Shown here: positions 26,754-36,401 of the stretch, one piece after another
Layout: each line of letters opens with the position of its first letter
Numbering within the stretch: the first letter of the stretch is position 1
DNA from: Promethearchaeota archaeon
GTDB taxonomy: Archaea; Asgardarchaeota; Lokiarchaeia; Sigyniarchaeales; SOKP01
Reading direction: 5' to 3'
Assembly: GCA_019058445.1 (NCBI GenBank)
Contig: JAHPZA010000007.1
Coordinates: forward strand, 20,129 to 84,128
Length of the DNA: 64,000 nucleotides
Position numbers and translations under genes: made by a program
The notes under the pieces: model-generated
What the model was told of the DNA's origin: nothing
Seen by the model: only the letters and a program-made list of their open reading frames with translations
Database searches by the model: none

Positions 26754-27161
26754 ATGATTAAGACTGAAATAAGATATGAAAAATCGCTTGGAAGACTGAA
26801 ATGTGATATTTGTGACACTAGATTTCGAGAAAACGCAAGGATTTATAAAGTTAATAATGACATAGGGTATGTTTGCCAACAATGCAATGATAATTTTTCT
26901 AAGGAAGATATATATCTGATTATAGACTTGTTTAAATCTTATGGCGGGTATTTTGGGAAATTCGATGATATAAAATTATCCTTAGATAATATTTTAACGG
27001 AATTTTATGATAGAATTTCGGCTGACGGTAATTTAAAAAACACTTTCGAATATAATAGGAAATTATGTCATAAAGCACTGCTAAATGGCTATACCCCTAA
27101 ACAGCTTATTCAAAAAATGAAAGTTCCAAAAAATTATAAACTTAAAAAACGCACCATTTAG
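26754..27161 (+). CDS. Zinc-finger protein, unknown
   Basis: 135 residues. The N-terminal third carries CDIC ... CQQC, a four-cysteine zinc site around an RFRENARIY segment; the rest is helical and ends with NRKLCHKALLNGYTPKQLIQKM. Divergent from the TFB-GTPase gene with about 165 bases between them, so the two may share a control region. Confidence 0.55.
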   Translation: MIKTEIRYEKSLGRLKCDICDTRFRENARIYKVNNDIGYVCQQCNDNFSKEDIYLIIDLFKSYGGYFGKFDDIKLSLDNILTEFYDRISADGNLKNTFEYNRKLCHKALLNGYTPKQLIQKMKVPKNYKLKKRTI

Positions 27162-27416
27162 ATAGATATTGCTTGCTTAAATCACTAGACCTGTGAACTC
27201 ATATAAATTAAATTACCAATAAAATTTGGTTTGATACCCCTTTTGACAGAAATATTTGAGTTTAAATAATCATCAAAACAAATATTGATAGTTTAAATTA
27301 GATTTGAATATTTAAAAGTTCAAATTTAACTTTTATGGTGGGAGAATATCTCAAAATCAATCAATTTTCATGACTTAATTGAATCAGAAAAGATCTTACC
27401 TCCAATACAATTTAAA

Positions 27417-27599
27417 TTGATTAAAGCCTTAATATTTAAAGGACCATTAACGAGAAAAGAATTATCAATTGAGCTCAATATTCCTCGGAGTACCATTTAC
27501 GACAATTTAAAGAAACTTGAAAAGCGGAACGTTGTTATAAAATACATATTAATAGAAGGTAAACAAGGGCGTCCTCCTGTCTTTTGGCAAATCAAATGA
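27417..27599 (+). CDS. Winged-helix DNA-binding protein, start uncertain
   Basis: Short wHTH regulator: ALIFKGPLTRKELSIELN, recognition-helix region IPRSTIYDNLKKLEKRNVV, wing GKQGRPPVFWQIK. It is a paralogue of the 84-residue regulator at 36402. The first standard start (TTG) leaves helix 1 truncated, while the open frame continues upstream with FHDLIESEKILPPIQFKLIKA, which aligns with the paralogue's N-terminus. Upstream there is no ATG, GTG or TTG, only ATC (27348, 27360) and ATT (27378) codons after a GGTGGGAG purine run. The real protein is probably about 80 residues. Confidence 0.72.
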   Translation: MIKALIFKGPLTRKELSIELNIPRSTIYDNLKKLEKRNVVIKYILIEGKQGRPPVFWQIK

Positions 27600-27683
27600 A
27601 CTCAAAATTAGTTTTAACTAATTATCTTTTATTTTTTTTTAGTTTAAATAATTACTTTACAAATTAAAAATGAGGTATTTAAT

Positions 27684-28301
27684 TTGCCAAAAGATCTATT
27701 AGTGTTTAAAATTTTTGAGATTGGTGATTCTGATGATATCTTCTTCATAATTAATCAGGGAATACTTATGTTCTTTTTCTTTTTGAAATATATATTTATT
27801 TTCATCCTCTTAATGATATCTTTACTAACATTAACAAAATTAAGAGGAATTTATCTGCATGAAAGATATAATAAATTAGAGGAGAGTGAAAACAAATTGC
27901 TGAAACCCCGATTAATTTTGGGTATAACATATCTTTTTCTGGCAATTGGTATCGCTTTTAATTTTCTGATTTATTTTTTAATATGGATATCATATTTTCT
28001 TCCACCGCCATTAATTTTCCAGCTTCTGGATGTTATTGATCCGGGATTCTATGATCCTAATAGGATTCGCGATCCCAATAAGAATAAATATGAATTCGAG
28101 CGATTTATTTATCTTCTATTTGCATTAGCATCTTTTGAAGCATGCCTGCATTTAATCTTGACAATATGGTATTTAATAAATAATAATAGAAATATTAGCA
28201 ATCCTAGAGTAGTTATTCATAATTTAATTTGGTCTCTTTCTGTTTCAATTGTTTTTGGATTCTTAACCTTCGCACCATACTTTTTGCGGGCAACTTGGTG
28301 A
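27684..28301 (+). CDS. Multi-pass membrane protein
   Basis: 205 residues with four hydrophobic segments (about 28-50, 76-104, 148-168 and 178-200) and a proline-rich outer loop (YFLPPPLIFQLLD, DPGFYDPNR). TTG start with GAGGT eight bases upstream. It resembles in layout the four-TM protein at 23.6 kb. Function unknown. Confidence 0.55.
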   Translation: MPKDLLVFKIFEIGDSDDIFFIINQGILMFFFFLKYIFIFILLMISLLTLTKLRGIYLHERYNKLEESENKLLKPRLILGITYLFLAIGIAFNFLIYFLIWISYFLPPPLIFQLLDVIDPGFYDPNRIRDPNKNKYEFERFIYLLFALASFEACLHLILTIWYLINNNRNISNPRVVIHNLIWSLSVSIVFGFLTFAPYFLRATW

Positions 28302-28391
28302 TGTTTGTTAAGCTAATCATGCTTTTCAGAAAAATCATTTATAAAAAACGTTAATATTAAATAATTGTATTTAGAATATTTTAAGATTTAA

Positions 28392-29798
28392 ATGACTGAA
28401 AGCAAAGGAAGTAAAGATCCATCTAATTTTAAAAATATAGAGCAAGAAGTCTTGAGGTTTCTTGATTCCAGAGGGTCAATTCGTGCAGCTCTTCTGCACA
28501 AGATCGAGAAACATTTTTGCGGTCAGAAATCCATTATAAATCTTCGTAAAGAGTTTTTATTATCATGTCTTTGGCAGATAGCTAAGGATAAGAAGATAGA
28601 AATAATTATCCCTGAGCTATTCCGCGTTAAATGGAGTCAAAAAAAGCTAACAAATTTAAAATATTTAAAGGATGGGATTTATCTATGTAGAAAGTTTCCG
28701 ATGATTCGAAATAAACTTCTTAAATCTATTTTAAATAATTATTACTTTGATTCAAGAAAGAGAAGTTTTAGTGAATTAGATCAAGGAATAGAATATCTTA
28801 AATTAATTTTAGAGAAGGTAAGAAATTTTAACAAAAAGATAATCATATATAACCCTTTAGGCAGCAATCCATTGGATATTTATGAAGAGAAGGCTCAATT
28901 TAATTATAAATTACAAAAAGCTAATTTTCAAATAAAACAAGATAACATGATTAAGGAAAAGTTAGATATTCCTTCAGAAGACCGGGCAGAGGCCTTGGCA
29001 GTAGTTCAAGGATATAGAAGTAGATATATGTGCTTTTATATTCCTTTAATTGAATCTATTTTAAAGACTATAGAGTATATTCAAGTACATAAGGAAGATC
29101 TTTCAGATTATGAAAAAGTTTTACAAGACTACACGGAAAAATTTGCCTATAATTGTATAGAATTTGTTAAGTCTGATTATATTGAAATAGAGCCAAATCC
29201 TTTAAGATGGGAAAGCATCTTCAACTATTTAGATCTTCCTATAAAAATTCTTGAGTATGATTTTAAATATATTAAATTTCATGGAAGAACATGGGAAAAT
29301 TATCAAATACTTAAAATTTGTATATATATTGAAAAACAAAAATCGAGTATTATAAAAAAATTGAAGAAATTAGGCTATGAAGAATTTCCTGAGGAAAATT
29401 ATGATGATCTTATTGCTATTGGTTTAAATATAGAGATCTATTATCCTTGCTCTACAATCGAGCATATCTATTTTTTAAGTAAATTTATATGCTTCTATTA
29501 TTTGTTTCTGTTATTTTATCACTCTTTTGAATACATCAAGGAAGTAAAACCGAAGATTCGCTTTACAAAGAAGGAGAAGAGTTTATATACAAAATTTTTA
29601 CCAGTGCTTACAAAGTTATTTAATTTAAATGAAAGTGAAAGTAAAGTTTCAAGGAAACTAGTTTTTAAATATTATACCCTTGATCCTGATGAACTGGAAA
29701 TAATTTTTAATCACTTTTTAATTAAAAGACTTAAAGAGATTGAAAAAAAATTGTTTTATTGGTGGAGATATAAAACAACTCTACTTAAACCGGCTTAA
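28392..29798 (+). CDS. Large hypothetical helical protein
   Basis: 468 residues, rich in Lys, Ile, Tyr and Glu, mostly helical by eye, with no transmembrane span except a hydrophobic aromatic patch (FICFYYLFLLFYHSF) near residue 365. No catalytic motif found. Convergent with the split MBL-fold gene; only seven bases separate them. I do not recognise it. Confidence 0.6.
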   Translation: MTESKGSKDPSNFKNIEQEVLRFLDSRGSIRAALLHKIEKHFCGQKSIINLRKEFLLSCLWQIAKDKKIEIIIPELFRVKWSQKKLTNLKYLKDGIYLCRKFPMIRNKLLKSILNNYYFDSRKRSFSELDQGIEYLKLILEKVRNFNKKIIIYNPLGSNPLDIYEEKAQFNYKLQKANFQIKQDNMIKEKLDIPSEDRAEALAVVQGYRSRYMCFYIPLIESILKTIEYIQVHKEDLSDYEKVLQDYTEKFAYNCIEFVKSDYIEIEPNPLRWESIFNYLDLPIKILEYDFKYIKFHGRTWENYQILKICIYIEKQKSSIIKKLKKLGYEEFPEENYDDLIAIGLNIEIYYPCSTIEHIYFLSKFICFYYLFLLFYHSFEYIKEVKPKIRFTKKEKSLYTKFLPVLTKLFNLNESESKVSRKLVFKYYTLDPDELEIIFNHFLIKRLKEIEKKLFYWWRYKTTLLKPA

Positions 29799-29804
29799 GC
29801 TTGG

Positions 29805-30440
29805 TTAACAAAACTTATATTTAAATGGATTATATTTCTTTTCTTCTCCTATTGTGGTAATTCCTAAATGTCCCGCTAAAATTAAAAAGTCCTCACTTAA
29901 TTTTGGATTATAAATCAGTTTATTTCTAATGTTTGAACAGAGTAATTCTTCATTTCCTCCTGTGAGATCAGATCTTCCTTTATCTCTTCGAAAAATTAAG
30001 TCTCCCGTAAAAACTAATCCATCATATTCTCTGTTTTTGAAAAGCGTAATATCTTTACTGTACAAACTAATATTACCTGGAGAATGCCCTGCGGTTTCCA
30101 TGATATGTAAATTAATACCGTTGATATTTAAGACATCCTCCTCTCTCAGCCAATTATCTGCTCTCATCCATTTAAAAATTTTAAAATATTATAATTCCTT
30201 TTTATTATACCATAAGGGTACGTTATATCGCTGCATTAACGGTTTCAAAGTTTTTGTATGATCTGGGTGTGTATGAGTTAATATTATTCCAATTGGCTTA
30301 TATTGTAAAAGATCCAATTTATTAATAATTCTATTTGCCTCTCCGCCAGGTTCTATGATATAGACTTCTTTTTTCTTTGCAGATCCAATGATATAGCAAT
30401 TTGTTTCATATGGCCCTACTACAAGTTTTTCTAAAATCAT
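29805..30440 (-). pseudogene. MBL-fold hydrolase interrupted by one in-frame TAA
   Basis: Two adjacent reading frames (30189-30440 and 29805-30167) are in the same frame and together make one glyoxalase-II-like metallo-beta-lactamase-fold protein of about 210 residues. The first half has THTHPDHT; the second has GHSPGN, FTGDLIFRRDKGRSDL and GHLGITTIGEEKKYNPF, which are consecutive metal-site motifs of the family. Only a TAA at 30189-30191 breaks it; the codons between (Y F K I F K W) are open. Either a single nonsense change, a sequence error or readthrough. The downstream ATG could make a separate C-terminal fragment, but that would lack the HxHxDH metal site. Confidence 0.85.
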
Positions 30441-30594
30441 AAATGAGGATGAATATGTTATTTAGAAAGATAATTTTTAGCTCTTTTATCTTAATTATAC
30501 TTATTTTTATTAGTTTTATTTAAAGAAAAAATCAATAATCAAGTCAAAAAAATGAAAAGAAAAAAACTAAAATACAATGATTTCAAAAAGTTGC

Positions 30595-32220
30595 CTAAGT
30601 TATTTTCAATGGTATTGTTTTATAAGGAGTTTTCGCTTTTACCGATTTATTTAATGTTTTGTCATATAAGTTGAGTAATTTAGAAAACGTTCTTCTATAC
30701 CAAATGTGCTTTGTAATGGAATAAAAGGGATTTTTGAATTCCTTCTGTGCTTTAAAGATGGAATCTACTATTGAAAAAATTTCTTGTATTGATTTGGAAA
30801 AGGATAAATGCTTACTTGGTCTTATTACAGCACAATAAAGATACTGTTCTTTATTAAATATCTTCCACCACTGTTTGTAATAATATTTGGCTCCAAACAT
30901 TGCTTCTCCTTTATCATAAATTGTACTCCCAATTAATAAGCCGTATATGCCTATATGTAAATTAACCTTATATCTTTCCATAATTCCTTGTCCATCATAA
31001 TTTTTATCAAAAAAGAAACTCCGGCTCTCTTTGAAAGTATTTATATCGGCACCAGGTAATCCTAACATATAAAAGAATATAACAGGGGTATCAATTTCAT
31101 TAGCATATTCGATAATTTTTAATACTTTTTCTAAAAATGTTAATGCTCCTTTATTGATATCTGCTGAAGTTCTTCCCAGATTCTTACCAATCCTTGAGAG
31201 CAGCTTTTTTGATGTTGTTTCTAACCCTATTCCTGGAATTATATTAAACTTTTTAAACTTTTTCAGATCAGATATGGAGCAAGTCTCCACTCGTTCAAAT
31301 ATATAAGTTTTGAATGAAATCTTATGATAAATCTTCTCCAATTCTTTAAAAAACTGATCCTTTACATTTCTAGAGAAAAAGATAGGGTCAACAATAAATA
31401 AATTTTCAAAATTTAACCACTTTGTATCTAAAATAATATTTAGTTCTTTAATACAATTCTCTAATGATTTATATCTGACTCTTCTATAACTAGGCATATA
31501 GTTTTCAGAAGGCGGGCAAAATTTACACCTGAATTGGCAGCCCCTTCTCCATTGAATATAAAAATCACCAATCTCTCGAATTCTTTCTTTATACTTCTCG
31601 AATAAACTCAAATCTATGATAGGGACTTCATTTAAATTTTCTAATATTTCCCTTTGTAAAATGACTGGATTTTCATAGACTCCATTTCTCATCTGATTAG
31701 TTCCATTTGATATTCGTTGAACTAAATGATAAAAAGGGATTTCACCTTCATCAAGTATAATGTAATCGACTGGTGTTGTATTTTGAGGATAGAATTCATC
31801 AAAATAATGCGGTATATTTTCAATAAAAAGGTCTTCTGGACATACTGAAGCATGATAGCCTCCAAAGACAATATAACAAGAGGAATCTATTAAGTGCTTT
31901 ATCATTTTAGCGATCTCAATGGAATTAAGATAGCAAAATGAAGTATAGCACGATATCGCTGCAATATCGAACTTAAACCTCTTATAAATCTTTTTCAATA
32001 AGTTTCTCAATGCATCTCGATATTCTCCAATCTCTTCTGGCCAGTAATGAGGTAACCCTTCTATTCTTAAATCAACATACTCCTCTTCGATCTCTCCGTT
32101 AATTTTATGCTTTTTAGAGTTTAGATAATTACTAATACGTATAAAGGGTTCTGTACAAAAGTGAGCTTTTCCCCAGGATTCAAATGGTTGTAGATAAAGT
32201 ATTCTTATTTTTTTACTCAT
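30595..32220 (-). CDS. B12-binding-like radical SAM protein, copy 1
   Basis: 541 residues: an N-terminal cobalamin-binding-type Rossmann region (ending VFGGYHASVCPEDLF near 119-132 and DEGE at 157-160) and a radical SAM barrel with C228-x3-C232-x2-C235 (RRGCQFRCKFC). Class B radical SAM enzymes of this layout do methylations or rearrangements. The DxHxxG base-off motif is not obvious, so B12 use is uncertain. A paralogue lies immediately upstream on the same strand, about 140 bases away. Confidence 0.85.
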   Translation of the reverse strand: MSKKIRILYLQPFESWGKAHFCTEPFIRISNYLNSKKHKINGEIEEEYVDLRIEGLPHYWPEEIGEYRDALRNLLKKIYKRFKFDIAAISCYTSFCYLNSIEIAKMIKHLIDSSCYIVFGGYHASVCPEDLFIENIPHYFDEFYPQNTTPVDYIILDEGEIPFYHLVQRISNGTNQMRNGVYENPVILQREILENLNEVPIIDLSLFEKYKERIREIGDFYIQWRRGCQFRCKFCPPSENYMPSYRRVRYKSLENCIKELNIILDTKWLNFENLFIVDPIFFSRNVKDQFFKELEKIYHKISFKTYIFERVETCSISDLKKFKKFNIIPGIGLETTSKKLLSRIGKNLGRTSADINKGALTFLEKVLKIIEYANEIDTPVIFFYMLGLPGADINTFKESRSFFFDKNYDGQGIMERYKVNLHIGIYGLLIGSTIYDKGEAMFGAKYYYKQWWKIFNKEQYLYCAVIRPSKHLSFSKSIQEIFSIVDSIFKAQKEFKNPFYSITKHIWYRRTFSKLLNLYDKTLNKSVKAKTPYKTIPLKIT

Positions 32221-32360
32221 TTTACTTCTTTTTTTTATTTTTTGTATGAATATATCTAACGACTCACATATTTTATTTAGCTAAGTATATAAACAACATC
32301 AAAAGCCAAAAAAAATAAAACATTTTATAGGAGGATTGCTAAGGAAAGCAATCTCATTAA

Positions 32361-33905
32361 TTAATAATCACCTATAGTAGTTGTTAATCTTGGTAACGGA
32401 ACTTTAGGTGTAGCGATTTTCAAAAAATTGTGTTTTTCAAGAAATTCTATTAATTCTTTTTTTTGTTTTTTAATTATTTTTATAGCTTGCAGTAAGGGTA
32501 AATAGCCCCACTCTTTATTTCTATATTTTAATTTGTCAAGTTTTATGTGATTATCTGTAAAAATTTCGATGCTATCTATCAAAGATAATTCTCGCGAAGG
32601 TTTTATTGCAAATGCGCCCATTTTTAAAGTACTCATATTTTTCCACCACTCTTTAAAATAAGCTATAGTCCCATAATTCTTGTTTAAGAGACGCAAATTG
32701 TCATAATTGGCGGTTTTTGGGAAGAGATGATATAGAGTAGGACTGATATTAGCTTCCTCATTTTTAGCAATCCGATTTAAATTTGCAAAAGTTTCTTGAT
32801 AACTTTCTCGAGATTCCCCTGGATGATTACAGAGAATACCAATTGTATAATCATATCTTAATTTTTTATGAATTTTAAAAATTTTGTTTACCGCTCGCAA
32901 ATATCCTACAGGATCATACGTTTTGTTCATTATCCTTAGCATTTTTTTAGAAAAACTCTCAACACCATAGAATAAAAACATTTTTTTTTTCTTAAGCAGG
33001 CGCAATACCTTCTTATTTAAAATATCTACACGTGTTTCTAGAAAGTGGTTAATTATCTGCTCGTTTACCTTATATTTTTTTAAAAACTGCTTTAACCAAT
33101 CAATATTATAACCGAATACACAGTCGTAGAAACCAAAGACGCCTTGAAATCCGTGTTCTATTCCATAATTCACCATTGTATTAACCTCCTGTACGGCTCT
33201 CTTAGGACTATAGGCTCTCCATCTTTTAATACCTCTATTAACTAGTTTTTTTTCTATACAGAAGTTACACTGACTCGGACAGCTTCTGGAAAGACTAATA
33301 CTAAGCCCCCTAGCCTTATCTCTGAGCATATTTATATACTTATCTAATATTGAAAAATCTAAGGAAGGTAAATCATCTAGATTACCAATGGGGTTGTTTT
33401 TAAGGACTATAGGTGTTTCTTGCTTCTTAAAACCATTATTTACAATAAAATGGAGATTTAATTCACCTTCACCTATGTTAATATAATCTACCGGAGAATT
33501 TGGACAGATAAAATCATCAGGACAGCTTGTAGCATGATACCCACCGACAACTACTATTGCAGTTGGGAAAAAGCTCTGAAAATATTCAGCAATCAATTTA
33601 ACAGCTTGATAATCGAAAGATGTAGGTGACCCAATGCAAATATAACTATTTTCGGGAGTAAAATCTAATTGCGAAATTGATTCATCTAAGATTGAGTAAA
33701 GCGTATTTATGTCTTCACGTCTCAAAGGACCATCAAATTTTGGTTCAAAGTTAGTTTCGGCAGGTAAATAGATTAAATCACTCACTATATTATTTACTTT
33801 TGACTTTATAAAGTTATCGAGATAAATACTCCATGGTAGAATTTCAGAAGACAGTTTTTTTTTTACAAATTGGAATGGATTGATATATAAAACTTTTTTT
33901 TTCAT
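32361..33905 (-). CDS. B12-binding-like radical SAM protein, copy 2
   Basis: 514 residues with the same two-domain layout as its neighbour: VVGGYHATSCPDDF near 119-132, GEGE near 145-148, and radical SAM cysteines C209-x3-C213-x2-C216 (SRSCPSQCNFC). The barrel continues with GFYDCVFGYN and FYGVESFSKKML. The two are clearly paralogous but divergent, so probably act on related substrates or in sequence (inference). Confidence 0.85.
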   Translation of the reverse strand: MKKKVLYINPFQFVKKKLSSEILPWSIYLDNFIKSKVNNIVSDLIYLPAETNFEPKFDGPLRREDINTLYSILDESISQLDFTPENSYICIGSPTSFDYQAVKLIAEYFQSFFPTAIVVVGGYHATSCPDDFICPNSPVDYINIGEGELNLHFIVNNGFKKQETPIVLKNNPIGNLDDLPSLDFSILDKYINMLRDKARGLSISLSRSCPSQCNFCIEKKLVNRGIKRWRAYSPKRAVQEVNTMVNYGIEHGFQGVFGFYDCVFGYNIDWLKQFLKKYKVNEQIINHFLETRVDILNKKVLRLLKKKKMFLFYGVESFSKKMLRIMNKTYDPVGYLRAVNKIFKIHKKLRYDYTIGILCNHPGESRESYQETFANLNRIAKNEEANISPTLYHLFPKTANYDNLRLLNKNYGTIAYFKEWWKNMSTLKMGAFAIKPSRELSLIDSIEIFTDNHIKLDKLKYRNKEWGYLPLLQAIKIIKKQKKELIEFLEKHNFLKIATPKVPLPRLTTTIGDY

Positions 33906-34076
33906 TTTTTCAAGAAAAAAGGAATTTTTATACTTTTTTAAAGAAAAAATAATTTAAACCCCATTTTTCTTCAGTTTTCCTCGTGAGCAATATTAATCAT
34001 TTACTATTAAATATTATTTATTTCTATTAAGCTAAAAACTACAAAAAATGAAATATTTTTAAGATAAATCAGTGAT

Positions 34077-34889
34077 TTAATAAAGGTTTACATGATTAGG
34101 TGATTCATATAAGAATACTTCATCATTAGGAAATTCCAAACTTAACATATTTGATAATCGTTTCATAGCTTTGATTTCACAATTATAATGGGGAACTCTA
34201 ATTAAAGACAATCCCGTGTCCCTAGCAAATATCGCATCTTCATAATTAAAGTCGCATGAAATAAGACAATTGCATCCCTGTGTAATGATTTGCTCTAAAA
34301 ACATATTATTTGGAAGCTTACCACCAATTATGCAAATTTTCTTTATTTCTGTATTCAATCCTCCCACATATAGTAGTTTGTCTACTTCTAAATTAACTTT
34401 TATTCGTTTCAATAGATCTTCTAATTTCAATGATTCAATTTGATTAGGATAATATTTTGGTAAACATAATCGTCCAATTGGAATAGCAACATTATTTTTA
34501 TTCATAATGTCAACAGTTTTATCAAGAATTAAATAAATTGTATCTACTATAGTATCAGATATTCCCCCCTCCGCTGCTATAAAAGAAGAATTTAATACAA
34601 AAATAGAAATTGGATATTTAGAGAGTAAAGATAATTTATTTACTAAAATTTGATTGAAATTTTCAATAGGCTTACTTATTAATCCTCGGTAAGTAATGAT
34701 AAGATTTACCTTGTTAAGAGTAGCATAATGAATTGCTTCTAAAGTCAAGTCTAGTGTTAGCATAATTTTTTTAATAACACTATTAGAGCTTCTGGATCCA
34801 TATTCAAGGCCATAATTCTCATTTTCTAATTTATACTCTTCAGGAGATAATTTATCTCTCAGTAATGAATTAATTTCTTTAAAATGCAT
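34077..34889 (-). CDS. Nif3-like (DUF34) protein with altered metal site
   Basis: 270 residues resembling the Nif3/YbgI family: LTLDLTLEAIHYATLNKVNLIITYRG, then the C-terminal GCNCLISCDFNYEDAIFARDTGLSLIRVPHYNCE. In family members the first motif reads IxHHP and supplies two metal histidines; here it reads ITYRG. The late H...E pair (PHYNCE) remains. It may have lost part of its dimetal site. Family function is unsettled (NAD or GTP-cyclohydrolase-like proposals). Alone in its transcription unit. Confidence 0.65.
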   Translation of the reverse strand: MHFKEINSLLRDKLSPEEYKLENENYGLEYGSRSSNSVIKKIMLTLDLTLEAIHYATLNKVNLIITYRGLISKPIENFNQILVNKLSLLSKYPISIFVLNSSFIAAEGGISDTIVDTIYLILDKTVDIMNKNNVAIPIGRLCLPKYYPNQIESLKLEDLLKRIKVNLEVDKLLYVGGLNTEIKKICIIGGKLPNNMFLEQIITQGCNCLISCDFNYEDAIFARDTGLSLIRVPHYNCEIKAMKRLSNMLSLEFPNDEVFLYESPNHVNLY

Positions 34890-35049
34890 TGATTTTAATA
34901 ACAGTTATTTTAAGTATTAAAAGAAATTTCTATATATAAAATAATAAAGAGTCTGTGGAAATTTTTTAAATTTTAAATAGGAGTTTTGAACTAAATTGAA
35001 TTATAGAACCATATAAAAGATTAGAAAAGTTTATAGAAGTGAAGTTATT

Positions 35050-35469
35050 ATGGTTGATAGTGATTGTATATTTTGCCAGATTGTTGAAAAAAAGATTCCC
35101 TCAAAAGTTTTATATGAAGATGAGAAAAATTTAGCATTTTTAGATATTTTTCCTATATATAAAGGTCATACAATTGTTATACCTAAGAGACATTATCACA
35201 ATTTAGAAGAAATTCCGGAATCTGAACTCATAGAAACATATAGAGTAGTTAAAGAATTAGCAACATTAATCCATCATAAACTTAACATAGACGGATATAA
35301 CATTCTTCAAAATAATTTCGAGGCTGCGGGTCAAGTGATCCAGCATTTTCATGTGCATATTATTCCTAGAAGTAAGAATGATGGAAGATTCAATATTAAA
35401 ATCCCAAGAGAACAGGCTAATGACGAAGAACTTAATAAAATTCTAGATATTTTACAAAAAAAAGAGTAA
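35050..35469 (+). CDS. HIT-family nucleotide hydrolase/transferase
   Basis: Histidine-triad protein, 139 residues: N-terminal CIFCQIVEKKIPSKVLYED with zinc-type CxxC, LAFLDIFPIYKGHTIVIPKRH, and the catalytic HFHVHIIPR triad. HINT-type enzymes cleave nucleoside phosphoramidates and aminoacyl-AMP. Complete length. Confidence 0.93.
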   Translation: MVDSDCIFCQIVEKKIPSKVLYEDEKNLAFLDIFPIYKGHTIVIPKRHYHNLEEIPESELIETYRVVKELATLIHHKLNIDGYNILQNNFEAAGQVIQHFHVHIIPRSKNDGRFNIKIPREQANDEELNKILDILQKKE

Positions 35470-35532
35470 ATGGCTTTGGATTCTTAGAGGAAAAATAGAC
35501 TACTTTAAAAATATAGCTTAAAAAAATAGTTT

Positions 35533-35754
35533 ATGACATTAAAAGATTTGTTAAAGAACGCACCAAAGAAGATCAAAAACAAAGTTAAAGAATTTTTTTA
35601 TGATGAATTCGGGGGAAATTTAGTTGAATATGCTCTTCTGATTGGATTTGGGTTGTTTATATTCTTTCTTTTAGCAAGTATAGTGCTATCTATGATGGAT
35701 TGGACTGCTGGTCAATCAAGTGAATTTTATGAAACAGCTGAAGGATTCGAATAA
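35533..35754 (+). CDS. Flp-like type IV pilin
   Basis: 73 residues: a basic N-terminus, then FGGNLVEYALLIGFGLFIFFLLASI. Cleavage after G27 would put glutamate at +5 and tyrosine at +6 of the mature protein, the Flp/Tad pilin rule (G/XXXXEY), followed by one hydrophobic helix and a short C-terminus. The pilus machine lies elsewhere (47.4-54.3 kb). Begins 64 bases after the HIT gene, so it may be co-transcribed. Confidence 0.78.
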   Translation: MTLKDLLKNAPKKIKNKVKEFFYDEFGGNLVEYALLIGFGLFIFFLLASIVLSMMDWTAGQSSEFYETAEGFE

Positions 35755-35811
35755 AAATATTAAATATATTTTTTGATAGAAACTTAATTCTAAAATTTTT
35801 GTAGAATAAAA

Positions 35812-36204
35812 TTAGTTCATTTTCAAAATAATACCCTCTTCATATGTGAAATTATATTTTATTTTCCACTCAGGAAGCATATCATAAAAAAAGTTTAAAT
35901 CAATATTTAAATAATTTAGAAATTCATTTATGGGTATTTTATTTGCTCCTGAAAGTACATTTTTAATTCTTTTTTCATATACTTCAGGCTGTTTAGCCAT
36001 TTCTTTTGCTATAGCTTCCTCTTCAAGTAATTTTTCTAGGTCTAATTGTTGTAAGTAATTAAAGTATTCTGCACTATCTAAAAAATTTTCAACAATTTTG
36101 CTTATCACTTGAGCTCTTGTCGTAGCGTATTTTCCAACAAGATTTTCAATTCTTTTCATATATCTTTCCGTTAATGTTACCGTTGTTCTGGCAGTGTCTG
36201 TCAT
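35812..36204 (-). CDS. Ribbon-helix-helix (CopG-like) regulator
   Basis: 130 residues. TARTTVTLTERYMKRIENLVGKYATTRAQVISKIVENFL at the N-terminus is a ribbon-helix-helix DNA-binding domain (TVTL strand, two helices). The rest is a charged helical effector or oligomerisation region. It faces a wHTH gene across a 197-base gap containing a palindrome, suggesting autoregulation. Confidence 0.75.
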   Translation of the reverse strand: MTDTARTTVTLTERYMKRIENLVGKYATTRAQVISKIVENFLDSAEYFNYLQQLDLEKLLEEEAIAKEMAKQPEVYEKRIKNVLSGANKIPINEFLNYLNIDLNFFYDMLPEWKIKYNFTYEEGIILKMN

Positions 36205-36268
36205 TTATAAACCATTATATTTCTCTAATAAGATAATATTGAAATTACTATTTATATGTTATGTTAAT

Positions 36269-36287
36269 TTATGATAATATGTCATAA
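36269..36287. promoter_or_regulatory. Palindromic operator candidate
   Basis: TTATGA-TAATATG-TCATAA: two 6-bp inverted arms around a 7-base centre, located 65 bases upstream of the RHH gene start and about 115 upstream of the wHTH gene. It suits a dimeric regulator site. Confidence 0.45.
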
Positions 36288-36401
36288 ATAAGCACACTTA
36301 TATATTAATTCTACTTTATGAGTAATAAGAATCAAATTTTAAGATTCAATAATTAAAAAGTCGAAAATATGTCGAACTAAAACTAATGGAGGATTAATTT
36401 T

